Below are positions 11,021 to 24,272 of a DNA stretch of 64,000 nt, in pieces; position 1 is the first letter of the stretch; every line of letters starts with the position of its first letter. The stretch comes from Xylocopa sonorina (lineage: Eukaryota; Arthropoda; Insecta; Hymenoptera; Apidae), in NCBI RefSeq assembly GCF_050948175.1, contig NW_027490150.1, positions 1,175,001 through 1,239,000 of the forward strand, given 5' to 3'. Both the position numbers and the translations under genes were made by a program. Under the pieces are notes generated by a model. The model saw only the letters and a list, made by a program, of their open reading frames with translations. It was not told the DNA's origin and searched no databases.

Positions 11021-14000
11021 ATACGTAGACATCTGCAAACGCCATTTCCTTGCAAGGAAGTGTCGCATTTACATTCATTTGAATCGTAGACGAGGAATGC
11101 ATAACACTTCGCAAATCATATTATACCTTAACATATAGAAATGAGATGCGATATCGCGTTTTAAGAAGCATCAGATCTCTATTGCTGCGATACCTAGACA
11201 TCTGCAGACGCTATTTCCTAGCAAGGAAGTGTCGCATTTACATTCATTTGAAGTGTAGACGAGGAATACATGATACTTCGCAAATCATATTATACCTTAC
11301 CATGAAACATAGAAATGAGATGCGATATCGCGTTTTAAGAAACATAAGAACTCTATTGCTACGATACGTAGACATCTGCAAACGCTATTTCCTAGCGAGG
11401 AAGTGTCGCATTCACATTCATTTGAAGTGTAGACGAGGAATACATGACACTTCGCAAATCTTATTATATCTTACCGTGATACATAGAAATGAGATGCGAT
11501 ATCGCGTTTTTAGAAGCATTAGAACTCTATTGCTACGATACCTAGACATCTGCAGACGCTACTACCTTGCAAGGAAGTGACGCATTTACATTCAATTTAA
11601 GTGTAGACGAGGAATACATGACACTTCGCAAATCTTATTATATCTTACCGTGATACGTAGAAATGAGATGCGATATCGCGTTTTTAGAATCATAAGAACT
11701 CTATTGCTACGATACGTAGACATCTGCAAACGCTATTTCCTTGCAAGGGAGTGTCGCATTTACATTCATTTGAATCGTAGACGAGAAATACATGACACTT
11801 CGCAAATCATATTATATCTTACCATGAAACATAGAAATGAGATGCGATATCGCGTTTTAAGAAGCATTAGATCTCTACTGCTACGATACGTAGACATCTT
11901 CAAACGCTATTTCCTAGCGAGGAAGTGTCGCATTTACATTCATTTGACGTGTAGACGAGGAATACATGACACTTCGCAAATCTTATTATATCTTACCGTG
12001 ATACATAGAAATTAGATGCGATATCGCGTTTTAAGAAGCATTAAAACTCTATTGCTACGATACCTAGAAATCTGCAGACGCTATTTCCTTGCAAGGAAGT
12101 GTCGCATTTACATTCATTTGAAGTGTAGACGAGGAATACATAGCACTTCGCAAATCATAGTATATCTTACCATGAAACATAGAAATGAGATGCGATATCG
12201 CGTTTTAAGAATCATAAGAACTCTATTGCTACGATACGTAGACATCTGCAAACGCTATTTCCTTGCAAGGAAGTGTCGCATTTACATTCATTTGAAGTGT
12301 AGACGAGTAATACATAACACTTCGCAAATCATATTATATTTTACCAAGAAGCATAGGAATGAGGTGCGATATCGCGTTTTAAGAAGCATTAGATCTCTAT
12401 TGCTACGATACCAAGACATCTGCAGACGCTATTTCCTAGCAAGGAAGTGTCGCATTTACATTCATTTGAAGTGTAGACGAGGAATACATAACACTTCGCA
12501 AATCATATTATATCTTACCATGAAACATAGAAATGAGATGCGATATCGCGTTTTAAGAAGCATTAGAAATCTATTGCTACGATACGTAGACATCTGCAAA
12601 CGCTATTTCCTAGCGAGGAAGTGTCGCATTCACATTCATTTGAAGTCTAGACGAGGAATACATTACACTTCGCAAATCATATTATATCTTACCGTGATAC
12701 ATAGAAATGAGATGCGATATCGCGATTTAAGAAGCATTAGAACTCTCTTGCTACGATACCTAGACATCTGCAGACGCTATTTCCTTGCAAGGAAGTGTCG
12801 CATTTACATTCATTTGAAGTGTAGGCGAGGAATACATGACACTTCGCAAATCATATTATATCTTACCATGAAACATAGAAATGAGATGCGATATCGCGTT
12901 TTAAGAAGCATTAGAAATCTATTGCTACGATACGTAGACATCTGCAAACGCTATTTCCTAGCGAGGAAGTGTCGCATTCACATTCATTTGAAGTGTAGAC
13001 GAGGAATACATGACACGTCGCAAATCTTATTATATCTTACCGTGATACATGGAAATGAGATGCGATATCGCGTTTTAAGAAGCATTAGAACTCTATTGCT
13101 ACGATACCTAGACATCTGCAGACGCTATTTCCTTGCAAGGAAGTGTCGCATTTACATTCAATTGAAGTGTAGACGAGGAATACATAGCACTTCGCAAATC
13201 ATATTATATCTTACCATGAAACATAGAAATGAGATGCGACATCGCGTTTTAAGAATCATAAGAACTCTATTGCTACGATACCAAGACATCTGCAAACGCT
13301 ATTTCCTTGCAAGGAAGCGTCGCATTTACATTCATTTGAATCGTAGACGAGGAATACATGGCACTTCGCAAATCATATTTTATCTTACCATGAAACATAG
13401 AAATGAGATGCGATATCGCGTTTTAAAAAGCATTTGAACTCTATTGCTACGATACGTAGACATCTGCAGACGCTATTTCCTAGCAAGGAAGTGTCGCATT
13501 TACATTCATTTGAAGTGTAGACGAGGAATACATGACACTTCGCAAATCATATTATACCTTACCATGAAACATAGAAATGAGATGCGATATCGCGTTTTAA
13601 AAAGCATTAGAACTCTATTGCTACGATACGTAGACATCTGCAGACGCTATTTCCTAGCAAGGAAGTGTCGCATTTACATTCATTTGAAGTGTAGACGAGG
13701 GATACATGACACTTCGCAAATCATATTTTATCTTACCATGAAACATAGAAATGGGATGCGATATCGCGTTTTAAGAATCATAAGAACTTTATTGCTACGA
13801 TACGTAGACATCTGCAAACGCTATTTCCTTGCAAGGAAGTGTCGCATTTACATTCATTTGAATCGTAGACGAGGAATGCATAACACTTCGCAAATCATAT
13901 TATACCTTAACATATAGAAATGAGATGCGATATCGCGTTTTAAGAAGCATCAGTTCTCTATTGCTGCGATACCTAGACATCTGCAGACGCTATTTCCTAG

Positions 14001-14274
14001 CAAGGAAGTGTCGCATTTACATTCATTTGAAGTGTAGACGAGGAATACATGATACTTCGCAAATCATATTATACCTTACCATGAAAAATAGAAATGAGAT
14101 GCGATATCGCGTTTTAAGAAGCATTAGAACTCTATTGCTATGATACGTAGACATCTGCAAACGCTATTTCCTTGCAAGGAAGTGTCGCATTTACATTCAT
14201 TTGAATCGTAGATGAGGAATGCATAACACTTTGCAAATCATATTATATCTTACCATGAAACATAGAAATGAGAT

Positions 14275-14284
14275 GCGATATCGC
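14275..14284. other. 10-bp perfect palindrome, one example of many
   Basis: GCGATATCGC is its own reverse complement and lies at the same place in most monomers beyond about 2.6 kb. It is disrupted in defined sublineages: GCAATATCGCG, GCGGTATCGC, GCGACATCGC and GCGATATCAC. Its function is unknown. It may be a dimeric protein-binding site or simply a fixed feature of the consensus. Confidence 0.7.
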
Positions 14285-14372
14285 GTTCTAAAAAGCATTA
14301 GAACTCTATTGCTACGATACGTAGACATCTGCAGACGCTATTTCCTAGCAAGGAAGTGTCGCATTTACATTC

Positions 14373-14412
14373 ATTTGAAGTGTAGACGAGGAATACATGA
14401 CACTTCGCAAAT
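14373..14412. other. Imperfect hairpin within the monomer, one example
   Basis: ATTTGAAGTGT at 14373-14383 can pair with ACACTTCGCAAAT at 14400-14412, giving 11 base pairs with a 2-nt GC bulge and a 16-nt loop. An upstream GAAGTGTC in the same monomer can compete for the same right arm. Monomers with GAATCGTAG or with CAATGAATAT lose much of the stem. Base pairing is seen in sequence only; a cruciform or RNA hairpin is inference. Confidence 0.55.
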
Positions 14413-15084
14413 CATATTATATCTTACCATGAAACATAGAAATGAGATGCGATATCGCGTTTTAAGAAGCATTAGAAATCTATTGCTACGATACGTAGAC
14501 ATCTGCAAACGCTATTTCCTAGCGAGGAAGTGTCGCATTCACATTCATTTGAAGTGTAGACGAGGAATACATGACACTTCGCAAATCATATTATATCTTA
14601 CCGTGGTACATAGAAATGAGATGCGATATCGCGTTTTAAGAAGCATTAGAACTCTATTGCTACGATACGTAGACATCTGCAAACGCTATTTCCTAGCGAG
14701 GAAGTGTCGCATTCACATTCATTTGAAGTGTAGACGAGGAATACATGACAATTCGCAAATCATATTATATCTTACCGTGATACATAGAAATGAGATGCGA
14801 TATCGCGTTTTAAGAAGCATTAGAACTCTATTGCTACGATACCTAGACATCTGCAGACGCTATTACCTTGCAAGGAAGTGTCGCATTTACATTCATTTGA
14901 AGTGTAGACGAGGAATACATGACACTTCGCAAATCATATTATATCTTACCATGAAACATAGAAATGAGATGCGATATCGCGTTTTAAGAAGCATTAGAAA
15001 TCTATTGCTACGATACGTAGACTTCTGCAAACGCTATTTCCTAGCGAGGAAGTGTCGCATTCACATTCATTTGAAGTGTAGACG

Positions 15085-17330
15085 AGGAATACATGACACT
15101 TCGCAAATCTTATTATATCATACTGTGATACATAGAAATGAGATGCGATATCGCGTTTTAAGAAGCATTAGAACTCTATTGCTACGATACCTAGACATCT
15201 GCAGACGCTATTTCCTTGCGAGGAAGTGTCGCATTTACATTCAATTGAAGTGTAGACGAGGAATACATAGCACTTCGCAAATCATATTATATCTTACCAT
15301 GAAACATAGAAATGAGATGCAATATCGCGATTTAAGAATCATAAGAACTCTACTGCTACGGTACCTAGACATCTGTAGACGCTATTTCCTAGCAAGGAAG
15401 TGTCGCATTTACATTCATTTGAATCGTAGACGAGGAATGTATATCACTTCGCAATGAATATTATATCTTATCATGAAACATAGATATGAGATGCTATATC
15501 TCGTTTTAAGAAGCATTTGAACCCTATTGAACGATACGTAGACATCTGCAAACGCTATTTCCTTGCAAGCTAGTGTCGCATTTACATTCATTTGAATCGT
15601 AGACGAGGAATGCATAACACTTCGCAATGAATATTTTATCTTACCATGAAACATTGAAATGAGATGCGATATCGCGTTTTAAGTAGCATTAGAAATCTAT
15701 TGCTACGATACGTAGACATCTGCAAACGCTATTTCCTAGCGAGGAAGTGTCGCATTTACATTCATTTGAAGTGTAGACGAGGAATACATGATACTTCGCA
15801 AATCATATTATATCTTAACATGAAACATAGAAATGAGATGCGATATCGCGTTTTAAGAAGCATTAGAACTCTATTGCTACGATACCTAGACATCTGCATA
15901 CGCTATTACCTTGCAAGGAAGTGTCGCATTTACATTCATTTGAAGTGTAGACGAGGAATACATGACACTTCGCAAATCATATTATATCTTACCATGAAGC
16001 ATAGAAATGAGATGCGATATCGCGTTTTAAGAAGCATTAGAACTCTATTGCTACGATACCTAGACATCTGCAGACGCTATTACCTTGCAAGGAAGTGTCG
16101 CATTTACATTCATTTGAAGTGTAGACGAGGAATACATGACACATCGCAAAGCATATTATATCTTACCATGAAACATAGGAATGAGATGCGATATCGCGTT
16201 TTAAGAAGCATTAGATCTCTATTACTGCGATACCTAGACATCTGCAGACGCTATTTCCTAACAAGGAAGTGTCGCATTTACATTCATTTGGAGTGTAGAC
16301 GAGGAATACATGATACTTCGCAAATCATATTATACCTTACCATGAAACATAGAAATGAGATGCGATATCGCGTTTTAAGAATCATAGGAACTCTATTGCT
16401 ACGATACGTAGACATCTGCAAACGCTATTTCCTTGCAAGGGAGTTTCGCATTTACATTCATTTGAATCGTAGACGAGAAATACATGACACTTCGCAAATC
16501 ATATTATATCTTACCATGAAACATAGAAATGAGATGCGATATCGCGTTTTAAGAAGCATTAGATCTCTACTGCTACGATACGTAGACATCTTCAAACGCT
16601 ATTTCCTAGCGAGGAAGTGTCGCATTTACATTCATTTGACGTGTAGACGAGGAATACATGACACTTCGCAAATCTTATTATATCTTACCGTGATACATAG
16701 AAATGAGATGCGATATCGCGTTTTAAGAAGCATTAAAACTCTATTGCTACGATACCTAGAAATCTGCAGACGCTATTTCCTTGCAAGGAAGTGTCGCATT
16801 TACATTCATTTGAAGTGTAGACGAGGAATACATAGCACTTCGCAAATCATAGTATATCTTACCATGAAACATAGAAATGAGATGCGATATCGCGTTTTAA
16901 GAATCATAAGAACTCTATTGCTACGATACGTAGATATCTGCAAACGCTATTTCCTTGCAAGGAAGTGTCGCATTTACATTCATTTGAAGTGTAGACGAGT
17001 AATACATAACACTTCGCAAATCATATTATATTTTACCATGAAGCATAGGAATGAGGTGCGATATCGCGTTTTAAGAAGCATTAGATCTCTATTGCTACGA
17101 TACCAAGACATCTGCAGACGCTATTTCCTAGCAAGGAAGTGTCGCATTTACATTCATTTGAAGTGTAGACGAGGAATACATAACACTTCGCAAATCATAT
17201 TATATCTTACCATGAAACATAGAAATGAGATGCGATATCGCGTTTTAAGAAGCATTAGAAATCTATTGCTACGATACGTAGACATCTGCAAACGCTATTT
17301 CCTAGCGAGGAAGTGTCGCATTCACATTCA
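15085..17330. repeat. 16-monomer-spaced duplicate block, copy 1
   Basis: This block is nearly identical to 17868-20113, with a constant offset of 2,783 bp (16 x 174 - 1). Both contain the rare one-base deletion CCCTATTGAACG (15522 and 18305) in a TGTATATCACTTCGC context, followed by the same ordered series of subtypes, including GACATCTTCAAACG (16585 and 19368). The copies diverge near 17330/20113 at AAGTCTAGACG versus AAGTATAGACG. About three monomers (17330-17868) lie between the copies and resemble 13050-13450. Confidence 0.85.
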
Positions 17331-17867
17331 TTTGAAGTCTAGACGTGGAATTCATTGCACTTCGCAAATCATATTATATCTTACCGTGATACATATAAAT
17401 GAGATGCGATATCGCGTTTTAAGAAGCATTAGAACTCTATTGCTACGATACCTAGACATCTGCAGACGCTATTTCCTTGCAAGGAAGTGTCGCATTTACA
17501 TTCAATTGAAGTGTAGACGAGGAATACATAGCACTTCGCAAATCATATTATATCTTACCATGAAACATAGAAATGAGATGCGACATCGCGTTTTAAGAAT
17601 CATAAGAACTCTATTGCTACGATACCAAGACATCTGCAAACGCTATTTCCTTGCAAGGAAGCGTCGCATTTACATTCATTTGAATCGTAGACGAGGAATA
17701 CATGGCACTTCGCAAATCATATTTTATCTTACCATGAAACATAGAAATGAGATGCGATATCGCGTTTTAAAAAGCATTAGAACTCTATTGCTACGATACC
17801 TAGACATCTGCAGACGCTATTACCTTGCAAGGAAGTGTCGCATTTACATTCATTTGAAGTGTAGACG

Positions 17868-20113
17868 AGGAATACATGACACTTCGCAAATCTTATTATA
17901 TCATACTGTGATACATAGAAATGAGATGCGATATCGCGTTTTAAGAAGCATTAGAACTCTATTGCTACGATACCTAGACATCTGCAGACGCTATTTCCTT
18001 GCGAGGAAGTGTCGCATTTACATTCAATTGAAGTGTAGACGAGGAATACATAGCACTTCGCAAATCATATTATATCTTACCATGAAACATAGAAATGAGA
18101 TGCAATATCGCGATTTAAGAATCATAAGAACTCTACTGCTACGGTACCTAGACATCTGCAGACGCTATTTCCTAGCAAGGAAGTGTCGCATTTACATTCA
18201 TTTGAATCGTAGACGAGGAATGTATATCACTTCGCAATGAATATTATATCTTATCATGAAACATAGATATGAGATGCTATATCTTGTTTTAAGAAGCATT
18301 TGAACCCTATTGAACGATACGTAGACATCTGCAAACGCTATTTCCTTGCAAGCTAGTGTCGCATTTACATTCATTTGAATCGTAGACGAGGAATGCATAA
18401 CACTTCGCAATGAATATTTTATCTTACCATGAAACATTGAAATGAGATGCGATATCGCGTTTTAAGTAGCATTAGAAATCTATTGCTACGATACGTAGAC
18501 ATCTGCAAACGCTATTTCCTAGCGAGGAAGTGTCGCATTTACATTCATTTGAAGTGTAGACGAGGAATACATGATACTTCGCAAATCATATTATATCTTA
18601 ACATGAAACATAGAAATGAGATGCGATATCGCGTTTTAAGAAGCATTAGAACTCTATTGCTACGATACCTAGACATCTGCATACGCTATTACCTTGCAAG
18701 GAAGTGTCGCATTTACATTCATTTGAAGTGTAGACGAGGAATACATGACACTTCGCAAATCATATTATATCTTACCATGAAGCATAGAAATGAGATGCGA
18801 TATCGCGTTTTAAGAAGCATTAGAACTCTATTGCTACGATACCTAGACATCTGCAGACGCTATTACCTTGCAAGGAAGTGTCGCATTTACATTCATTTGA
18901 AGTGTAGACGAGGAATACATGACACTTCGCAAAGCATATTATATCTTACCATGAAACATAGGAATGAGATGCGATATCGCGTTTTAAGAAGCATTAGATC
19001 TCTATTACTGCGATACCTAGACATCTGCAGACGCTATTTCCTAGCAAGGAAGTGTCGCATTTACATTCATTTGGAGTGTAGACGAGGAATACATGATACT
19101 TCGCAAATCATATTATACCTTACCATGAAACATAGAAATGAGATGCGATATCGCGTTTTAAGAATCATAGGAACTCTATTGCTACGATACGTAGACATCT
19201 GCAAACGCTATTTCCTTGCAAGGGAGTGTCGCATTTACATTCATTTGAATCGTAGACGAGAAATACATGACACTTCGCAAATCATATTATATCTTACCAT
19301 GAAACATAGAAATGAGATGCGATATCGCGTTTTAAGAAGCATTAGATCTCTACTGCTACGATACGTAGACATCTTCAAACGCTATTTCCTAGCGAGGAAG
19401 TGTCGCATTTACATTCATTTGACGTGTAGACGAGGAATACATGACACTTCGCAAATCTTATTATATCTTACCGTGATACATAGAAATGAGATGCGATATC
19501 GCGTTTTAAGAAGCATTAAAACTCTATTGCTACGATACCTAGAAATCTGCAGACGCTATTTCCTTGCAAGGAAGTGTCGCATTTACATTCATTTGAAGTG
19601 TAGACGAGGAATACATAGCACTTCGCAAATCATAGTATATCTTACCATGAAACATAGAAATGAGATGCGATATCGCGTTTTAAGAATCATAAGAACTCTA
19701 TTGCTACGATACGTAGATATCTGCAAACGCTATTTCCTTGCAAGGAAGTGTCGCATTTACATTCATTTGAAGTGTAGACGAGTAATACATAACACTTCGC
19801 AAATCATATTATATTTTACCATGAAGCATAGGAATGAGGTGCGATATCGCGTTTTAAGAAGCATTAGATCTCTATTGCTACGATACCAAGACATCTGCAG
19901 ACGCTATTTCCTAGCAAGGAAGTGTCGCATTTACATTCATTTGAAGTGTAGACGAGGAATACATAACACTTCGCAAATCATATTATATCTTACCATGAAA
20001 CATAGAAATGAGATGCGATATCGCGTTTTAAGGAGCATTAGAAATCTATTGCTACGATACGTAGACATCTGCAAACGCTATTTCCTAGCGAGGAAGTGTC
20101 GCATTCACATTCA
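17868..20113. repeat. 16-monomer-spaced duplicate block, copy 2
   Basis: Partner of 15085-17330. Single-base differences seen by eye include CTATATCTTG (18278) versus CTATATCTCG (15495) and ACACTTCGC (18921) versus ACACATCGC (16138). The shared deletion shows it was copied after that mutation arose. Forward open frames of 858 and 1,169 codons (15664-18240 and 18447-21956) cross these blocks and are not evidence of genes. Confidence 0.85.
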
Positions 20114-22082
20114 TTTGAAGTATAGACGAGGAATACATGACACTTCGCAAATCATATTTTATCTTACCATGAAACATAGAAATGAGATGCGATATCGCGT
20201 TTTAAGAATCATAAGAAATCCATTGCTACGATACGTAGACATCTGCAAGCGCTATTTCCTTGCAAGGAAGTGTCGCATTTACATTCATTTGAAGTGTAGA
20301 CGAGGAATACACAACACTTCGCAAATCATATTATACCTTACCATGAAACATAGAAATGAGATGCGATATCGCGTTTTAAGAAGCATTAGAAATCTATTGC
20401 TACGATACATAGACATCTGCAAACGCTATTTCCTTGCAAGGAAGTGTCGCATTTACATTCATTTGAAGTGTAGACGAGGAATACATAACACTTCGCAAAT
20501 CATATTATATCTTACCATGAAACATAGAAATGAGATGCGATATCGCGTTTTAAGAAGCATTAGAAATCTATTGCTACGATACGTAGACATCTGCAAACGC
20601 TATTTCCTTGCAAGGGAGTGTCGCATTTACATTCATTTGAATCGTAGACGTGGAATACATTACACTTCGCAAATCATATTATATCTTACCGTGATACATA
20701 TAAATGAGATGCGATATCGCGTTTTAAGAAGCATCAGAACTCTATTGCTACGATACCTAGACATCTGCAGACGCTATTTCCTTGCAAGGAAGTGTCGCAT
20801 TTACATTCATTTGAAGTGTAGGCGAGGAATACATGACACTTCGCAAATCATATTATATCTTACCATGAAACATAGAAATGAGATGCGATATCGCGTTTTA
20901 AGAAGCATTAGAAATCTATTGCTACGATACGTAGACATCTGCAAACGCTATTTCCTAGCGAGGAAGTGTCGCATTCACATTCATTTGAAGTGTAGACGAG
21001 GAATACATGACACGTCGCAAATCTTATTATATCTTACCATGAAACATAGAAATGAGATGCGATATCGCGTTTTAAAAAGCATTAGAACTCTATTGCTACG
21101 ATACGTAGACATCTGCAGACGCTATTTCCTAGCAAGGAAGTGTCGCATTTACATTCATTTGAAGTGTAGACGAGGGATACATGACACTTCGCAAATCATA
21201 TTTTATCTTACCATGAAACATAGAAATGGGATGCGATATCGCGTTTTAAGAATCATAAGAACTTTATTGCTACGATACGTAGACATCTGCAAACGCTATT
21301 TCCTTGCAAGGAAGTGTCGCATTTACATTCATTTGTATCGTAGACGAGGAATGTATAACACTTCGCAAATCATATTATATCTTATCATGAAACATAGAAA
21401 TGAGATGCGATATCGCGTTTTAAGAAGCATTAGAACTCTATTGCTACGATACCTAGACATCTGCAGACGCTATTTCCTTGCAAGGAAGTGTCGCATTTAC
21501 ATTCATTTGAATCCTAAACGAGGAATACATGATACTTCGCAAATCATATTTTATCTTACCATGAAACATAGAAATGAGATGCGATATCGCGTTTTAAGAA
21601 TCATAAGAAATCCATTGCTACGATACGTAGACATCTGCAAGCGCTATTTCCTTGCAAGGAAGTGTCGCATTTACATTCATTTGAAGTGTAGACGAGGAAT
21701 ACACAACACTTCGCAAATCATATTATACCTTACCATGAAACATAGAAATGAGATGCGATATCGCGTTTTAAGAAGCATTAGAAATCTATTGCTACGATAC
21801 ATAGACATCTGCAAACGCTATTTCCTTGCAAGGAAGTGTCGCATTTACATTCATTTGAAGTGTAGACGAGGAATACATAACACTTCGCAAATCATATTAT
21901 ATCTTACCATGAAACATAGAAATGAGATGCGATATCGCGTTTTAAGAAGCATTTGAACTCTATTGCTTCGATACGTAGACATCTGCAAACGCTATTTCCT
22001 TGCAAGGGAGTGTCGCATTTACATTCATTTGAATCGTAGACGGGGAATGCATAACACTTCGCAATGAATATTATATCTTACC
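20113..22082. repeat. Array segment with 8-monomer duplication
   Basis: A pair of monomers marked by AGAAATCCATTGC with CTGCAAGCGC, then GATACATAGAC, occurs near 20215 and again near 21607 (1,392 bp, 8 monomers). The second copy leads into a monomer with GCATTTGAACTC, which puts TGA in the forward frame at 21955, and CTATTGCTTCG; this pair is the landmark for the 81-monomer duplication at 36 kb. Confidence 0.75.
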
Positions 22083-24000
22083 ATGAAACATAGAAATGAG
22101 AAGCGATATCGCGTTTTAAGAAGCATTAGAAATCTATTGCTACGATACGTAGACATCTGCAAACGCTATTTCCTAGCGAGGAAGTGTCGCATTCACATTC
22201 ATTTGAAGCTTAGGCGAGGAATACATAACACTTCGCAAATCATATTATATCTTACCATGAAACATAGAAATGAGATGCAATATCGCGATTTCAGAATCAT
22301 AAGAACTCTATTGCTACTATACGCAGACATCTGCAAACGCCATTTCCTTGCATGGAAGTGTCGCATTCACATTCATTTGAAGAGTAGACGAGGAATACAT
22401 GACACTTCGCAAATCATATTATATCTTACCGTGATACATAGAAATGAGATGCGATATCGCGTTTTAAGAAGCATTAGAACTCTATTGCTACGACACCTAG
22501 ACATCTGCAGACGCTATTTCCTTGCAAGGAAGTGTCGCATTTACATTCAACTGAAGTGTAGACGAGGAATACATAGCACTTCGCAAATCATATTTTATCT
22601 TACCATGAAACATAGAAATGAGATGCGATATCGCGTCTTAAGAATCATAAGAACTCTATTGCTACGATACGTAGACATCTGCAAACGCTATTTCCTTACA
22701 AGGAAGTGTCGCATTTACACGCATTTGAAGTGTAGACGAGGAATACATGACACTTCGCAAATCTTATTATATCTTACCGTGATACATAGAAATGAGATGC
22801 GATATCGCGTTTTAAGAAGCATTAGAACTCTATTGCTACGATACCTAGACATCTGCAGACGCTATTTCCTTGCAAGGAAGTGTCGCATTTTCATTCAATT
22901 GAAGTGTAGACGAGGAATACATAGCACTTCGCAAATCATATTATATCTTACCATGAAACATAGAAATGAGATGCGATATCGCGTTTTAGGAATCAAAAGA
23001 ACTCTATTGCTACGATACGTAGACATCTGCAAACGCTATTTCCTTGCAAGGAACTGTCGCATTTACATTCATTTGAATCGTAGACGAGGAATGCATAACA
23101 CTTCGCAAATCATATTATATCTTACCATGAAACATAGAAATGAGATGCGATATCGCGTTCTAAAAAGCATTAGAACTCTATTGCTACGATACGTAGACAT
23201 CTGCAGACGCTATTTCCTAGCAGGGAAGTGTCGCATTTACATTCATTTGAAGTGTAGACGAGGAATACATGACACTTCGCAAATCATATTATATCTTACC
23301 ATGAAACATAGAAATGAGATGCGATATCGCGTTTTAAGAAGCATTAGAAATCTATTGCTACGATACGTAGACATCTGCAAACGCTATTTCCTAGCGAGGA
23401 AGTGTCGCATTCACATTCATTTGAAGTGTAGACGAGGAATGCATGACACTTCGCAAATCATATTATATCTTACCATGAAACATAGAAATGAGATGCGATA
23501 TCGCGTTCTAAAAAGCATTAGAACTCTATTGCTACGATACGTAGACATCTGCAGACGCTATTTCCTAGCAGGGAAGTGTCGCATTTACATTCATTTGAAG
23601 TGTAGACGAGGAATACATGACACTTCGCAAATCATATTATATCTTACCATGAAACATAGAAATGAGATGCGATATCGCGTTTTAAGAAGCATTAGAAATC
23701 TATTGCTACGATACGTAGACATCTGCAAACGCTATTTCCTAGCGAGGAAGTGTCGCATTCACATTCATTTGAAGTGTAGACGAGGAATACATGACACTTC
23801 GCAAATCTTATTATATCTTACCGTGATACATAGAAATGAGATGCGATATCGCGTTTTAAGAAGCATTAGAACTCTATTGCTACGATACCTAGAAATCTGC
23901 AGACGCTATTTCCTTGCAAGGAAGTGTCGCATTTACATTCAATTGAAGTGTAGACGAGGAATACACAGCACTTCGCAAATCATATTATATCTTACCATGA
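21900..24000. repeat. 81/79-monomer-spaced duplicate, copy 1
   Basis: This segment matches about 36000-37500. From the left edge to about 22590 the offset is 14,094 bp (81 monomers), anchored by ATGAAACATAGAAATGAGAAG at 22083 and 36177. From about 22930 the offset is 13,746 bp (79 monomers), anchored by AGGAATCAAAAG at 22988 and 36734. Copy 1 therefore has two monomers (348 bp) that copy 2 lacks. Confidence 0.85.
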
Positions 24001-24272
24001 AACATAGAAATGAGATGCGATATCGCGTTTTAGGAATCATAAGAACTCTATTGCTACGATACGTAGACATCTGCAAACGCTATTTCCTTACAAGGAAGTG
24101 TCGCATTTACACGCATTTGAAGTGTAGACGAGGAATACATGACACTTCGCAAATCTTATTATATCTTACCGTGATACATAGAAATGAGATGCGATATCGC
24201 GTTTTAAGAAGCATTAGAACACTATTGCTACGATACGTAGACATCTGCAAACGCTATTTCCTTGCAAGGAAC

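Noticed and set aside
9334..18437. Minus-strand open frames at 9334-9546, 15415-15654 and 18198-18437
   Set aside because: They exist only where the TGTATATC and CCCTATTGAACG variants happen to open the reverse frame. They are copies of one satellite stretch.
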